A stretch of DNA of 31,293 nt, taken from positions 1 through 31,293 of the forward strand of contig JBEKPZ010000066.1 in the NCBI GenBank assembly GCA_049520215.1. Direction: 5' to 3'. The notes under the pieces were generated by a model, which saw only the letters and a list, made by a program, of their open reading frames with translations, was not told the DNA's origin and did not search any database. The position numbers and the translations under genes were made by a program. The stretch is from Bog-159 sp049520215 (lineage in GTDB: Bacteria; Acidobacteriota; Terriglobia; Bryobacterales; Bryobacteraceae). Below are positions 24,315-31,293 of this stretch, piece after piece (position 1 is the first letter of the stretch; each line of letters starts with the position of its first letter).

Positions 24315-24369
24315 CGCACCACGGCTATGCGACCATCCCCTCAAAGGTGTAGATTAGGAGCAGGCACGT

Positions 24370-24621
24370 ATGATCGAGGAGTCAGTACCGAAGCCGCCCC
24401 AACCGGTGCCAGCCGGGCTGCCGGACAAGTGGCTGCGTCTCTTATCAATCTCGGCGCGCGCTGGTGAAGTGTTCGCCAACCGCGACAAGGCTTTGGAGTG
24501 GCTACAAACGCCTAGCCCGGCGCTTTTCGGCGCGACCCCACTCGATGCTATCGGAACGGAATCGGGTTATCGGGAAGTCGAGGACATTCTCGGCCGAATA
24601 GAATACGGCGTGCTCGGCTGA
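24370..24621 (+). CDS. DUF2384 (Xre/MbcA/ParS toxin-binding) antitoxin, 83 aa
   Basis: Short antitoxin consisting mainly of the toxin-binding domain: RLLSISARAGEVFANRDKALEWL, then LFGATPLDAIGTESGYREVEDILGRIEYG. The P-x-x-A-L-F-G and G-x-x-x-V-x-x-x-L-x-R-I-x-x-G pattern is diagnostic. It lacks the N-terminal helix-turn-helix of full-length Xre antitoxins, so it may not repress by itself. AGGAG lies 9 bases before ATG 24370. The stop overlaps the toxin start by one base (TGATG), the standard arrangement of RES systems. Confidence 0.92.
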   Translation: MIEESVPKPPQPVPAGLPDKWLRLLSISARAGEVFANRDKALEWLQTPSPALFGATPLDAIGTESGYREVEDILGRIEYGVLG

Positions 24622-25109
24622 TGTGGGCTTTTCGGGTCTGTCGCGCCAGCCATTCATCCTACGACGGCGAAGGCGCACGCCTATTCGGAGGGCGATGGAA
24701 CTCCAGGGGCATGAAGGTTCTTTACATGAGTGAGAATCGGTCGCTCGCCGTTCTTGAGGTGCTGGTCCACCTCACCCATACCCTGCCGGACAAGTATGTG
24801 ATTGGGTCCGCTGAGATTCCAGACGACCTCGCGATGGACGTTCCCGACGTTGGACTCGGCGATAGCTGGGAAACTTCGGTTCATGAGGAACATGCGTTGA
24901 CCCGCCGCATTGGCGATGCATGGGCTCGAAGCAGACACTCCGCCGTGCTTCGCGTTCCGTCGGTGATTGTGTTTGAGACCAATCTTGTCCTGAACCCAGA
25001 CCACCCGGACTTCTCGCGAATTCACTTTCTCGATCCCCAGCCGTTCCAATTTGACGCCAGACTGCTGCGGTCCGCTGTGTCTGAGCGCCCGGAAATCGCA
25101 CCCTTCTGA
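24621..25109 (+). CDS. RES-domain toxin (NAD+ phosphorylase family)
   Basis: Toxin of a type II toxin-antitoxin pair. Characterised RES toxins deplete NAD+ by phosphorolysis or hydrolysis and stop growth unless bound by the DUF2384 partner, which is encoded directly upstream. Visible signatures are GARLFGGRWNSRGMKVLY (Arg25/Arg28 region and Tyr35), SLAVLEVLVHL (Glu46) and RVPSVIVF (Ser114), the Arg-Glu-Ser set that names the domain. Length 162 is normal. No damage is seen, so the pair looks functional. Confidence 0.93.
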   Translation: MWAFRVCRASHSSYDGEGARLFGGRWNSRGMKVLYMSENRSLAVLEVLVHLTHTLPDKYVIGSAEIPDDLAMDVPDVGLGDSWETSVHEEHALTRRIGDAWARSRHSAVLRVPSVIVFETNLVLNPDHPDFSRIHFLDPQPFQFDARLLRSAVSERPEIAPF

Positions 25110-25118
25110 AACAAAGTC

Positions 25119-25673
25119 ATGCAAGGTGCCTCAGATGCGCCAGCGGCCGAAACCGCGGGCCAATATCATGCCCGGCTCGGTTCCTATGTCCGTGGCAAGG
25201 ATCCGATCGCCATGCAGCGCGAGGCGCCGCACACGCTGGCCAGCCTGATAGAGGGAGCGCCGGACGAAATGCTGGGTCGGCGGGCCGCTCCCGGCAAGTG
25301 GTCCGTCCGCGCGATTCTTGCGCATCTGGCCGAGGACGAACTTGTCAGCAGTTGGCGTTACCGCCAGATGATCGAGCACAGCGGCGCAACGCTGCCGGGA
25401 TTCGATCAGGACGAATGGGCCAGGCTCGGCGATTATGATTCCTGGACGCCCAGGGAAGCTCTCGAAATGTTTCGCCTACTGCGAGAGGCCAATCTGCGCA
25501 TGTTCGCCAGGCTTACTCCTGAGGAGTGGCAGCGCTATGGCATGCACGCCGAGCGCGGTCGCATCACGGTCGAAGATCTCGCTCGCCATATGGCCGCACA
25601 CGACGTCAACCATATCGACCAGGTGCGGCGTTTGCTGGATCTGCCGCCCCAGAGTACAGTAGAAGAAGGCTAG
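25119..25673 (+). CDS. DinB superfamily protein (184 aa)
   Basis: Four-helix-bundle protein of the DinB/YfiT-like superfamily, often metal-dependent thiol transferases or stress enzymes of unknown substrate. Candidate metal ligands are the histidine in ILAHLAEDEL and two in HMAAHDVNHIDQVRRL, the usual three-His arrangement. W-S-V-R (GKWSVRAILAHL) and WRYRQM are family features. Starts 9 bases after the toxin stop, so it may be read through from that operon. The start at 25119 lacks a good ribosome-binding site; GTG or internal ATG starts are possible. Confidence 0.87.
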   Translation: MQGASDAPAAETAGQYHARLGSYVRGKDPIAMQREAPHTLASLIEGAPDEMLGRRAAPGKWSVRAILAHLAEDELVSSWRYRQMIEHSGATLPGFDQDEWARLGDYDSWTPREALEMFRLLREANLRMFARLTPEEWQRYGMHAERGRITVEDLARHMAAHDVNHIDQVRRLLDLPPQSTVEEG

Positions 25674-25680
25674 ACCCGAC

Positions 25681-25968
25681 ATGAAGACCTACAGTTTCAA
25701 AGTGGTGGTGGAGCCGGACGATGATCGCTGGCACGCTCACTGTCCGGCGCTGGAACGGTACGGCGCTTCCACGTGGGGCAACACGGAGCGGGAGGCTTTC
25801 AGGCATATCCACGAAGTCGTGCGTATGGTTATCGCGGAACTCACCGAAGACGGCATCGGCCGCCTGACATCGCTGGCGGTTTATGGGACCAGTTCAAGTG
25901 CGCGGGTGAGGCGTGGCCCCACCCGGATTACGCTGAAGTCGCGCCGATCGGTGGTCAGAATCCGATAG
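25681..25968 (+). CDS. HicB-like antitoxin, C-terminus apparently lost
   Basis: The first ~60 residues match HicB/UPF0150 antitoxins: MKTYSFKVVVEPDDDRWHAH, then CPALERYGASTWGNTEREA and IHEVVRMVIAELTEDG. After that the sequence turns Arg/Ser-rich (SSSARVRRGPTRITLKSRRS) and runs antisense through the 3' end of the PIN gene (overlap 25881-25968), so the normal C-terminus seems to have been replaced. No HicA toxin gene is nearby. It starts 7 bases after the DinB stop. It may be a solitary remnant or a solo HicB-fold protein. Confidence 0.62.
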   Translation: MKTYSFKVVVEPDDDRWHAHCPALERYGASTWGNTEREAFRHIHEVVRMVIAELTEDGIGRLTSLAVYGTSSSARVRRGPTRITLKSRRSVVRIR

Positions 25969-26312
25969 ACTTGGCGACGTTCCGCCACCGAGGCTACCAT
26001 CCCATCGACCAATCCCAAGCCAAGGTCCTTGAATCTCGCATCGAGTTCGAGGGCACGGACGATATCGGATGGGGCAGGTGGCTCGTATTCGTAGCGCGTC
26101 TCCGGGTCGAAAATCCCGGCGACCAACTTGCGCATCGCGGCCCGGTGCTCCCGAAGAAAGTAGTCGACCTCCGCGAGGACAAGCCCCGGTACGATGACGA
26201 GTCTTGCCGAGGTCAAAACCGTTTCATACTCGGGGAAGCTCGGCTCGCCGGCTGGCGTGCGGGCGAGGGCTCGGAGCAACCCACCGGTGTCGGCTACGAT
26301 TGGGGGAGTCAC
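25881..26312 (-). CDS. PIN-domain toxin (VapC-like), 143 aa
   Basis: Ribonuclease-type toxin of the PIN fold. The four acidic metal ligands are visible: Asp8 (IVADTGGLL), Glu48 (VLAEVDYF), Asp103 (LVDGMVASVA) and Asp122 (TTDRRDFSVI). The natural end is RALELVP. The start is GTG 26312, which overlaps the antitoxin stop by four bases (GTGA), with GAGGAG right at the junction; the open frame continues further upstream but is antisense-like. Such a coupled arrangement is standard for VapBC-type pairs. Its 3' end overlaps the damaged HicB gene on the other strand by 88 bases. Confidence 0.88.
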   Translation of the reverse strand: MTPPIVADTGGLLRALARTPAGEPSFPEYETVLTSARLVIVPGLVLAEVDYFLREHRAAMRKLVAGIFDPETRYEYEPPAPSDIVRALELDARFKDLGLGLVDGMVASVAERRQVYRILTTDRRDFSVIRVGPRLTRALELVP

Positions 26313-26536
26313 TCCTCGAGATCCCGGAACAGCTCGGACTCGTCTCCCAGCTTGGTGTCCGTGGATTCGAACAGGCGCGTTGAGGGCGGGCGCCGGCGCG
26401 AATAGTATCGTGAGGCGGCGATGCGCAGACCCTTTCGCATCAGTTCGGAAGCGGAATGTCCTGCCGCCCGTGCGCGCTTCAATGCTCGCACATCCTCTTC
26501 GTCCAGCCGAACCGTGGTTGAGATAAGCCGCGCCAT
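26309..26536 (-). CDS. Ribbon-helix-helix antitoxin (75 aa)
   Basis: Antitoxin partner of the PIN toxin. The N-terminus forms the beta strand and two helices of an RHH DNA-binding fold: ARLISTTVRLDEEDVRALKR, then AGHSASELMRKGLRIA. The C-terminal half is basic then acidic (SRYYSRRRPP ... LGDESELFRDLEE), the part expected to wrap and inhibit the toxin. ATG 26536 is preferred over an upstream in-frame start at 26629. A split inverted repeat (CACC ... GGTG) lies just upstream at about 26542-26558 and may be the autoregulatory operator. Confidence 0.85.
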   Translation of the reverse strand: MARLISTTVRLDEEDVRALKRARAAGHSASELMRKGLRIAASRYYSRRRPPSTRLFESTDTKLGDESELFRDLEE

Positions 26537-26627
26537 ACACTCACCATACAATAAGGTGTACCGGAAGGCAATTCGGCCGGTGAGACCCGAAACGAAGCAA
26601 CAATCTGGCGGCAGTCTTTTTTGTCGC

Positions 26628-26932
26628 ATGAAGGGCGCTGAGGCTCGCGGTCATCGCACACCCGATGGCTTCGCGGTGTTTTTGGGTTCCATGGCTGTGT
26701 TGCAGGAGCGCCAGTCCGCGAAGAAGTGGCCCTACGTCATAGCTCTGCGTGAGAAATTGATCGCCGATGGCACCCTCGTCCAGAAGGACGGGTTCTATCG
26801 GTTTACAAAAGACGTGGAGTTTTCGAGCCCCAGCGCGGCAGCGGCGGTGATTGAGGGGGCAGCGCGAATGGACTAATTGAATGGAGAACCGAGGACGGCA
26901 GAGTCCTCAGGGAGCTCGACGAAGGGACCTAA
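26628..26932 (+). pseudogene. DUF4357 domain remnant with a C-terminal frameshift
   Basis: Encodes most of a DUF4357 domain, normally found at the C-terminus of GIY-YIG nucleases and related proteins: KGAEARGHRTPDGFAVFLGS, then LREKLIADGTLVQKDGFYRF and FSSPSAAAAVI. The reading frame stops early at 26876 after GAARMD. In another forward frame from about 26855 the missing domain end is readable (GGSANGLIEWRTEDGRVLRE, stop at 26932), so a one-base deletion or two-base insertion occurred around 26853-26860. Homology seems to begin slightly before ATG 26628 (SLFCR), and a GTG start at 26556 is possible. No nuclease domain is present upstream. Confidence 0.72.
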
Positions 26933-26984
26933 ACGAGGCAGTCATTACCGCCCGTCCTCCCACGCCCCGCGGTAAAGTAGAAGA

Positions 26985-28400
26985 ATGATGCTGCGCACGG
27001 CCCCCTGGGTAGCGCTCCTCTGGGTAGCGCTCCTCTATGCGATGCCGTTGCTGGCCTCCGTCGCGCCCCCGTCCGTCTGGGTGCCCGCGCGCTGGAACGG
27101 AACCAGCCCCCAATCGCTCGACCTGCTCTCGGGCACGCCCATCAATTGCCTGCTGGTGAACTCGTACTCGCCCGAATTCGTAACCCGCGCGGCCGCCCGC
27201 GGCATCGTCACGCTGGCGGTCCTCAAGCCCGGCGCAGACCCCGCCGACCCGGCGCGCCAAGCCATTCGCGCGGGCTTGCAGGGCATCGTGCTGGAGGGCG
27301 ATTTCCCCGTCGGGACCGCCGCGCGCGTACGCGACATGCTGGCCGATGCGCACGCCGTCGTCGTCGAACTCACCTCCCGCGCGCGCATGCCATTGGGCGG
27401 CCCGGACCCCATCGTCGGCACGTATCAAGGCGTGTGGCCCGGCATCCAGGTGCTCGATAATGGCGCAGCCAAAGCGGCTCCTTCCGGCTCGCCTTGGATC
27501 GACACCAACACGGGATTCATCCGCTCCGTGCGGGCCTGGGGTCCGGCGATCGTGTGGCTCGGCTATCTGCCGCCGGCGCACAGCGTCGTCACCGGCGAGC
27601 GCTATCAGGCAGCCATCGCCGACGCGGAGATGGCCGGCGCGCGCTGGATTCTGGCGCTCGACGACGATTTCGCCGCGCGCCTGGAACGGGGCGACGCCGC
27701 TGCCATCAAGAATTGGCGCGGCATGGCGCAGGTTCTCCAGTTTTTCGAAAGCCATCCCGAATGGCGCGCGCTACGCTCTTACGGCAAGCTGGCCGTGGTT
27801 CAGGATCATGACGACGCGTTGCTATCGGGCGGCATCCTGGACATGATCGCGGCCAAGCACACGCCCATGCGCGCCATCCCCGGCCAGCGCCTCACGCCCG
27901 ACGCACTCCAGGGCGCGACCATGGCGGTCGATGTGGACGTCAACTCGCTCACGCCCGAACAGCGCGAGATGCTGAAGAACTTCGCGCGCGCGGGCGGCAC
28001 CGTGCTTACCGCGCCGCCCGGATGGAAGGGGCAGTCCGCGCTACAGCCCGGACAGATCACGCTGGACACCGCCGAACTCGAACGGCTGAACGACATCTGG
28101 CACGACGTGCAGTCCATGACCGGCCGCAAGAATCTGGGCGCGCGCCTGTTCAACGTCTCCTCGATGCTCTCAAACGTGCTGGCCACCGATGACGGCAAGC
28201 AGGTGGTGGTCGAACTGGTGAACTACTCGGCCTACCCCATCGAAAACGTATCCGTGCAGGTGCTGGGGACGTTCAAACACGCGCAACTGATCGCTCCCGA
28301 CGGCATCCAAAAAGATCTGGAGGTTTACGTCACCGAAGAAGGCGGCACGGGCGTGGACATCGAGCGCGTTTCCGCCTGCGCCACGGTGCGTTTAGACTAG
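26985..28400 (+). CDS. Secreted hypothetical protein, possible carbohydrate-related (471 aa)
   Basis: Exported protein of unknown function. The signal peptide core contains a perfect in-frame 15-base tandem duplication (27006-27020 and 27021-27035) that repeats WVALL. Residues ~30-250 have alternating strand/helix patterns suggesting a TIM-barrel-like region (for example LLVNSYSPEFVTRAAARGIV and WILALDDDFAARLERGD). Residues ~265-350 resemble a GATase-like domain as found beside glycosidase barrels (KLAVVQDHDDALLSGGILDM, then MLKNFARAGGTVLTAPPG). The C-terminus looks like a beta-sandwich. Similar architecture occurs in putative glycosidase-related acidobacterial proteins, but I see no certain catalytic residues. 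First gene of a packed operon with DUF362 and ggt. Confidence 0.8.
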   Translation: MMLRTAPWVALLWVALLYAMPLLASVAPPSVWVPARWNGTSPQSLDLLSGTPINCLLVNSYSPEFVTRAAARGIVTLAVLKPGADPADPARQAIRAGLQGIVLEGDFPVGTAARVRDMLADAHAVVVELTSRARMPLGGPDPIVGTYQGVWPGIQVLDNGAAKAAPSGSPWIDTNTGFIRSVRAWGPAIVWLGYLPPAHSVVTGERYQAAIADAEMAGARWILALDDDFAARLERGDAAAIKNWRGMAQVLQFFESHPEWRALRSYGKLAVVQDHDDALLSGGILDMIAAKHTPMRAIPGQRLTPDALQGATMAVDVDVNSLTPEQREMLKNFARAGGTVLTAPPGWKGQSALQPGQITLDTAELERLNDIWHDVQSMTGRKNLGARLFNVSSMLSNVLATDDGKQVVVELVNYSAYPIENVSVQVLGTFKHAQLIAPDGIQKDLEVYVTEEGGTGVDIERVSACATVRLD

Positions 28401-28404
28401 AAGA

Positions 28405-29535
28405 ATGACTCGGAGAGAATGGATTGCGCTCATCAGTGCGGCGCCGCTGCTCAAAGCCGCGCCCGGCCCGGAGGGCAACGCCCCTGCCGCGCCCGTGGCC
28501 ATCGCCAAGTGCGCTTCGTACCAAGAGGATGTCACCGCCCCCCTGGCCACTATGTTCGACCAACTCGGGGGCCTCGACCGCATGGTGCGCGGCAAGACCG
28601 TGACCATCAAGCTGAACATGACCGGCAGCCCCGGACTGCGCTTGGACGGCCGGCCGCCGGGTGTCACACACTACGTGCATCCGAAGCTGGTGGGCGCGAT
28701 GGCGCACCTGATGGGACGGGCGGGTGCGCGGCGCATCCGCTTCGTCGAGAGCGCCTGGGCCACCAGCGGGCCGCTCGAGGATTACCTGCTCGATTCCGGG
28801 TGGAACGTGCGCCAGTTGCTGGCCGCCGCGCCGGGTGTGGAATTCGAAAACACCAACGCGCTGGGCAAGAGCAAAAAGTACGCGCGATTCCAAGTGCCGG
28901 GCGGCGGCTATCTGTTCCCGGCGTACGATTTGAATCAGGCGTACGAAGATACGGACGTTTTCGTTAGCATGGCCAAGCTCAAGAATCACGCCACCTGCGG
29001 CGTAACGCTTTCCCTCAAGAACTGTTTCGGCATGCTGCCCGCGTCCATCTACGGCGACGATGCGGGTGTGGACCAGCCCAACGAAAACCCCACGGCGGGC
29101 CGCGCCAAGACCATGCACGCGGGCCGGCGGCAGCCTTCCAAATCGGCGCCGCCCGAGTTGGACCCGTCTTCCAGCCGCGAGCCGGGCTATCGCGTGCCGC
29201 ATATCGTCGCGGACTTGGTGAAGTCGCGACCGATCGACTTGCAGATTATCGATGGCATTGAATCGATCGCGGGCGGCGAAGGCCCATGGATCAGGGGCGT
29301 ACACCGGGTGCAGCCGGGAGTGCTGTTGGCGGGGCTGAATCCGGTGTCGACCGATGCTGTGGCGGCCGCCGTGATGGGTTACGATCCCCGTGCCGCGCGG
29401 GGCACTGCGCCGTTCCGCACCTGCGAGAATACGCTGCTGCTTGCGGAGCGGCACGGCGTGGGCTCGGCCGATCTGCGCCGGATCGATGTGCGAGGTGTGC
29501 CAATCGCCGGAGCCATGTACCGTTATGACGCGTGA
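28405..29535 (+). CDS. DUF362 domain protein with Tat-like N-terminus (376 aa)
   Basis: DUF362 proteins are often iron-sulfur or ferredoxin-associated and of unclear function. The diagnostic block is VFVSMAKLKNHATCGVTLSLK followed by NCFG, and the family end (LLAGLNPVSTDAVAAAVMGYDP) is present. The N-terminus MTRREW followed by a short hydrophobic stretch resembles a Tat signal, but with only one twin-Arg pair and a weak core. No CxxCxxC cluster is visible. It starts 4 bases after the upstream stop, and both genes are preceded by TAGAAGA. It overlaps the next gene by 11 bases. Probably exported together with its neighbours. Confidence 0.85.
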   Translation: MTRREWIALISAAPLLKAAPGPEGNAPAAPVAIAKCASYQEDVTAPLATMFDQLGGLDRMVRGKTVTIKLNMTGSPGLRLDGRPPGVTHYVHPKLVGAMAHLMGRAGARRIRFVESAWATSGPLEDYLLDSGWNVRQLLAAAPGVEFENTNALGKSKKYARFQVPGGGYLFPAYDLNQAYEDTDVFVSMAKLKNHATCGVTLSLKNCFGMLPASIYGDDAGVDQPNENPTAGRAKTMHAGRRQPSKSAPPELDPSSSREPGYRVPHIVADLVKSRPIDLQIIDGIESIAGGEGPWIRGVHRVQPGVLLAGLNPVSTDAVAAAVMGYDPRAARGTAPFRTCENTLLLAERHGVGSADLRRIDVRGVPIAGAMYRYDA

Positions 29536-31293
29536 CACTTGGGGGGCGGGCTTTAGCCCGCGCGGGGCTTTAGCCCGGCTGCTGGCGCTTTTGCCCTTGC
29601 TCTCCCTCGCGCTCTCCGCACAATCTAAGCTGACCATGTTTCCCCCCGTGCGCGGCCTGCACGAAATGGTGGGCTCGTGCAACAACTTCGAAGTGGATGC
29701 GGGCATGCGCATCCTGGCGGAAGGCGGCAACGCGGTGGATGCGGGAGTCGCAACCACCCTCGCCGCCGGCGTCACCGAACTGGATCACTTCGGCCTGGGC
29801 GGCGAAATTCCGATCGTGATCAAAATGGCCGGCAAGCCGGTCGTCGCCATCAACGGCATCGGCACGGCTCCCAAACGCGCCACGGTCGCCTTCTATGAAT
29901 CGCGCAAGCGGGAGCTTTGGGAACAGCCGGGCCACATGACGCCCATGCCCGCGCAAGGAATCCTGGCCTCGCCGGTGCCCGGGGCGATGGACGGTCTGAT
30001 CCTGGCGCTCGAACGCTACGGGACGATGTCATTCGCCAGCGTGGCGGCGCCCGCTATCGAATACGCCGACGGATTTCCGGTCACCGAAGTCATGGCCGAT
30101 TGGATCCGCGGCTCGCAACCGCTGCTGGAGCTCTGGCCCACCTCGCGCGAATTCTTCCTTCCCAACGGCATAGCGCCCCGGCGCGGCGACGTCTTCCGCG
30201 AGCCGGCCTTGGCGAAGACCCTGCGCGCGCTGGCCGCCGCTGAAACCAAAGCGCATGGCGACCGCACCGAGCGATTGCACGCGGTCCGCGACTACTTCTA
30301 CAAAGGTCCCATCGCGCACGAATACGACCAGTTTTGCGCGCGCAACGGCGGCCTGATCTCCTACGATGACATGGCCGGCTTCCAGGCAGAGACCGATGCG
30401 CCGCGCACCGGCACGTATCGCGGGTACGAAATCTTCAAGCCCGGCTTCTGGTCGCAAGGCCCGGTGATGATCGAGACCCTCAACCTGCTGGAGGGCTATG
30501 ACCTGCGTGCCATGGGCCACAACACGCCGGCATACATCCACACTTTGGTCGAAGCCATCAAGCTGGCCTTTGCCGATCGCGACCGCTACTATGGCGATCC
30601 GAAGTTTTCCAAGGTCCCCGAGGAGACTCTGCTGTCGAAAGACTACGCAGCCGAGCGCCGCAAGCTGATCGACGCCGACCACGCGTCGCTGGAGCATCGC
30701 CCCGGCGCATTCGGCGGACCGCTGCCCATGCCGGCGTCCACCGAATCGACCATCGCGGCGCGCGACACCACTTGCGTGAACGTGGTGGACCGCGAGCGCA
30801 ACATGTTCTCGGCCACGCCCAGCGGCGGCTGGCTGCCCTCGGTGATCGCCGGCGATACGGGCCTGGCCATGAGCGAGCGTATGCAGACGTTCGTGCTGAC
30901 GCCCGGCCATCCGAATCAACTGGCGCCGGGCAAGCGGCCGCGCGTCACGCTCAGCCCCATGCTGGTGCTGAAGGATGGCAAGCCGTTTTTGGCGATGTCC
31001 ACGCCCGGCGGAGACTTGCAGGACCAGACGCTGCTCCAGGTGTTCCTCAATATGGTGGAATTCAATATGTCGCCGCAGGAAGCCATCGAGGCGCCGCGCT
31101 TCGACAGCGCGCATCTGTATACGTCCTTCGATTTCCACGAATTCCTTCCCGGCAAGCTGAATGTGGAACGCCGCTTCCCGCAAGCGACAATCGATAAGCT
31201 CACGGCCATGGGCCATAAGGTCACGGTGATCGGCGATTGGGGCAATCTTTCCGCGCCCACGGCGATCCGTATCTCCATGTCGGACGGCGTGCT
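29525..31293 (+). CDS. ggt: Gamma-glutamyltransferase, 3' end outside the window
   Basis: Transfers or hydrolyses gamma-glutamyl groups of glutathione and related peptides; periplasmic heterodimer formed by self-cleavage. At least 589 residues are visible. The N-terminus has a signal peptide (basic region, core LLALLPLLSLALSA). Early family signature: ILAEGGNAVDAGVATTLAAG. Self-processing nucleophile Thr415 is the first Thr of TTCVNVVDRERNMFSATPSGG; many members have TTHYSVVD, so His is replaced by Cys here. The small subunit carries LSPMLVLKDGKP and STPGGD (oxyanion glycines). ATG 29525 lies before the DUF362 stop and has no ribosome-binding site, so translation is coupled. Codons 5-18 are made of a hairpin repeat (29539-29579). 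Confidence 0.93.
   Translation, partial: MTRDTWGAGFSPRGALARLLALLPLLSLALSAQSKLTMFPPVRGLHEMVGSCNNFEVDAGMRILAEGGNAVDAGVATTLAAGVTELDHFGLGGEIPIVIKMAGKPVVAINGIGTAPKRATVAFYESRKRELWEQPGHMTPMPAQGILASPVPGAMDGLILALERYGTMSFASVAAPAIEYADGFPVTEVMADWIRGSQPLLELWPTSREFFLPNGIAPRRGDVFREPALAKTLRALAAAETKAHGDRTERLHAVRDYFYKGPIAHEYDQFCARNGGLISYDDMAGFQAETDAPRTGTYRGYEIFKPGFWSQGPVMIETLNLLEGYDLRAMGHNTPAYIHTLVEAIKLAFADRDRYYGDPKFSKVPEETLLSKDYAAERRKLIDADHASLEHRPGAFGGPLPMPASTESTIAARDTTCVNVVDRERNMFSATPSGGWLPSVIAGDTGLAMSERMQTFVLTPGHPNQLAPGKRPRVTLSPMLVLKDGKPFLAMSTPGGDLQDQTLLQVFLNMVEFNMSPQEAIEAPRFDSAHLYTSFDFHEFLPGKLNVERRFPQATIDKLTAMGHKVTVIGDWGNLSAPTAIRISMSDGV
29539..29579. repeat. Two hairpins with type-2 end inside the ggt signal-peptide codons
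   Basis: GCGGGCT-TT-AGCCCGC (29546-29561) is followed at once by GGGCT-TT-AGCCC (29565-29576). The left end TTGGGGGGCGGGC (29539-29551) is the inverse of the right end GCCCGCCCTCCAA seen elsewhere, with one mismatch. The segment is translated as part of the ggt leader. Confidence 0.75.

Noticed and set aside
25119..25968. DinB plus HicB-like gene as a toxin-antitoxin pair
   Set aside because: DinB proteins are not known toxins, and the HicB frame is damaged at its C-terminus.
28330..29775. Open frame of 481 codons opposite DUF362 and the start of ggt
   Set aside because: Spans the boundaries of two clear genes and has a low-complexity His/Arg/Gln composition.
30029..31216. Open frame of 395 codons opposite ggt
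   Set aside because: Antisense of a gene with all GGT motifs; no domain recognised.

Overview
The window is high-GC DNA that looks like the chromosome of a soil acidobacterium, most likely of the Bryobacteraceae / Candidatus Solibacter type. The strongest lineage marker is the pair of an acidobacterial-type PadR regulator and an 897-residue duplicated orphan MacB-like permease at 21269-24314. A PEP-CTERM ice-binding protein, two DUF2934 proteins, an AI-2E exporter with a long C-terminal tail and dispersed G+C-rich hairpin repeats agree with this. No rRNA, tRNA, CRISPR or prophage genes were seen, and no gap longer than 300 bases lacks a gene.

Layout. 1-2032: 3' part of a P3A-type proton-pumping ATPase, then a small acidic protein. 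2096-4950: AI-2E family exporter with a cobalamin-domain-like tail (minus), a small secreted protein (plus) and a DUF2934 protein (minus). 5098-9231: minus-strand operon reading DksA/TraR-type zinc finger, GT4 glycosyltransferase fused to a helical domain, and a GH130 glycoside phosphorylase, with overlapping ends. 9458-11097: a histidine-rich DUF2934 protein coupled to an NRAMP-related metal transporter. 11113-12684: an oleate hydratase. 12784-14000: four small stress or envelope genes (WXXGXW protein, 50-residue membrane peptide, CsbD-like, PRC-barrel). 14185-14976: ice-binding adhesin-like PEP-CTERM protein. 15038-19484: a giant CheB-CheR-PAS-histidine kinase and an overlapping second kinase. 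19749-20720: hemB. 20853-20996: a 47-residue cysteine protein with a very clear promoter. 21269-24314: PadR plus the permease. 24370-26932: an accessory patch with a DUF2384/RES toxin-antitoxin pair, DinB, a damaged HicB, a PIN/RHH pair and a frameshifted DUF4357 remnant. 26985-31293: tightly packed operon of a secreted unknown, a DUF362 protein and a gamma-glutamyltransferase that runs off the end.

How it fits together. Many genes suggest stress physiology: proton export, metal uptake, envelope lipid hydration, glycan synthesis or phosphorolysis, CsbD/PRC/DUF2934 proteins, ice binding and multi-sensor signalling. This is inference from families, not from regulation visible here.

The most unusual content is not a gene. 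At least seven sites carry related hairpin repeats with G-rich left ends and C-rich right ends. Two are about 81-base inverted doublets whose stems differ by compensating base changes. One is an unbroken run of seven different perfect hairpins that has the left end of one repeat type and the right end of another. One copy lies inside the signal-peptide codons of the gamma-glutamyltransferase, and another overlaps the possible start codons of the oleate hydratase gene. These look like a mobile or exapted RNA/DNA structural element family and are the best candidates for something undescribed.
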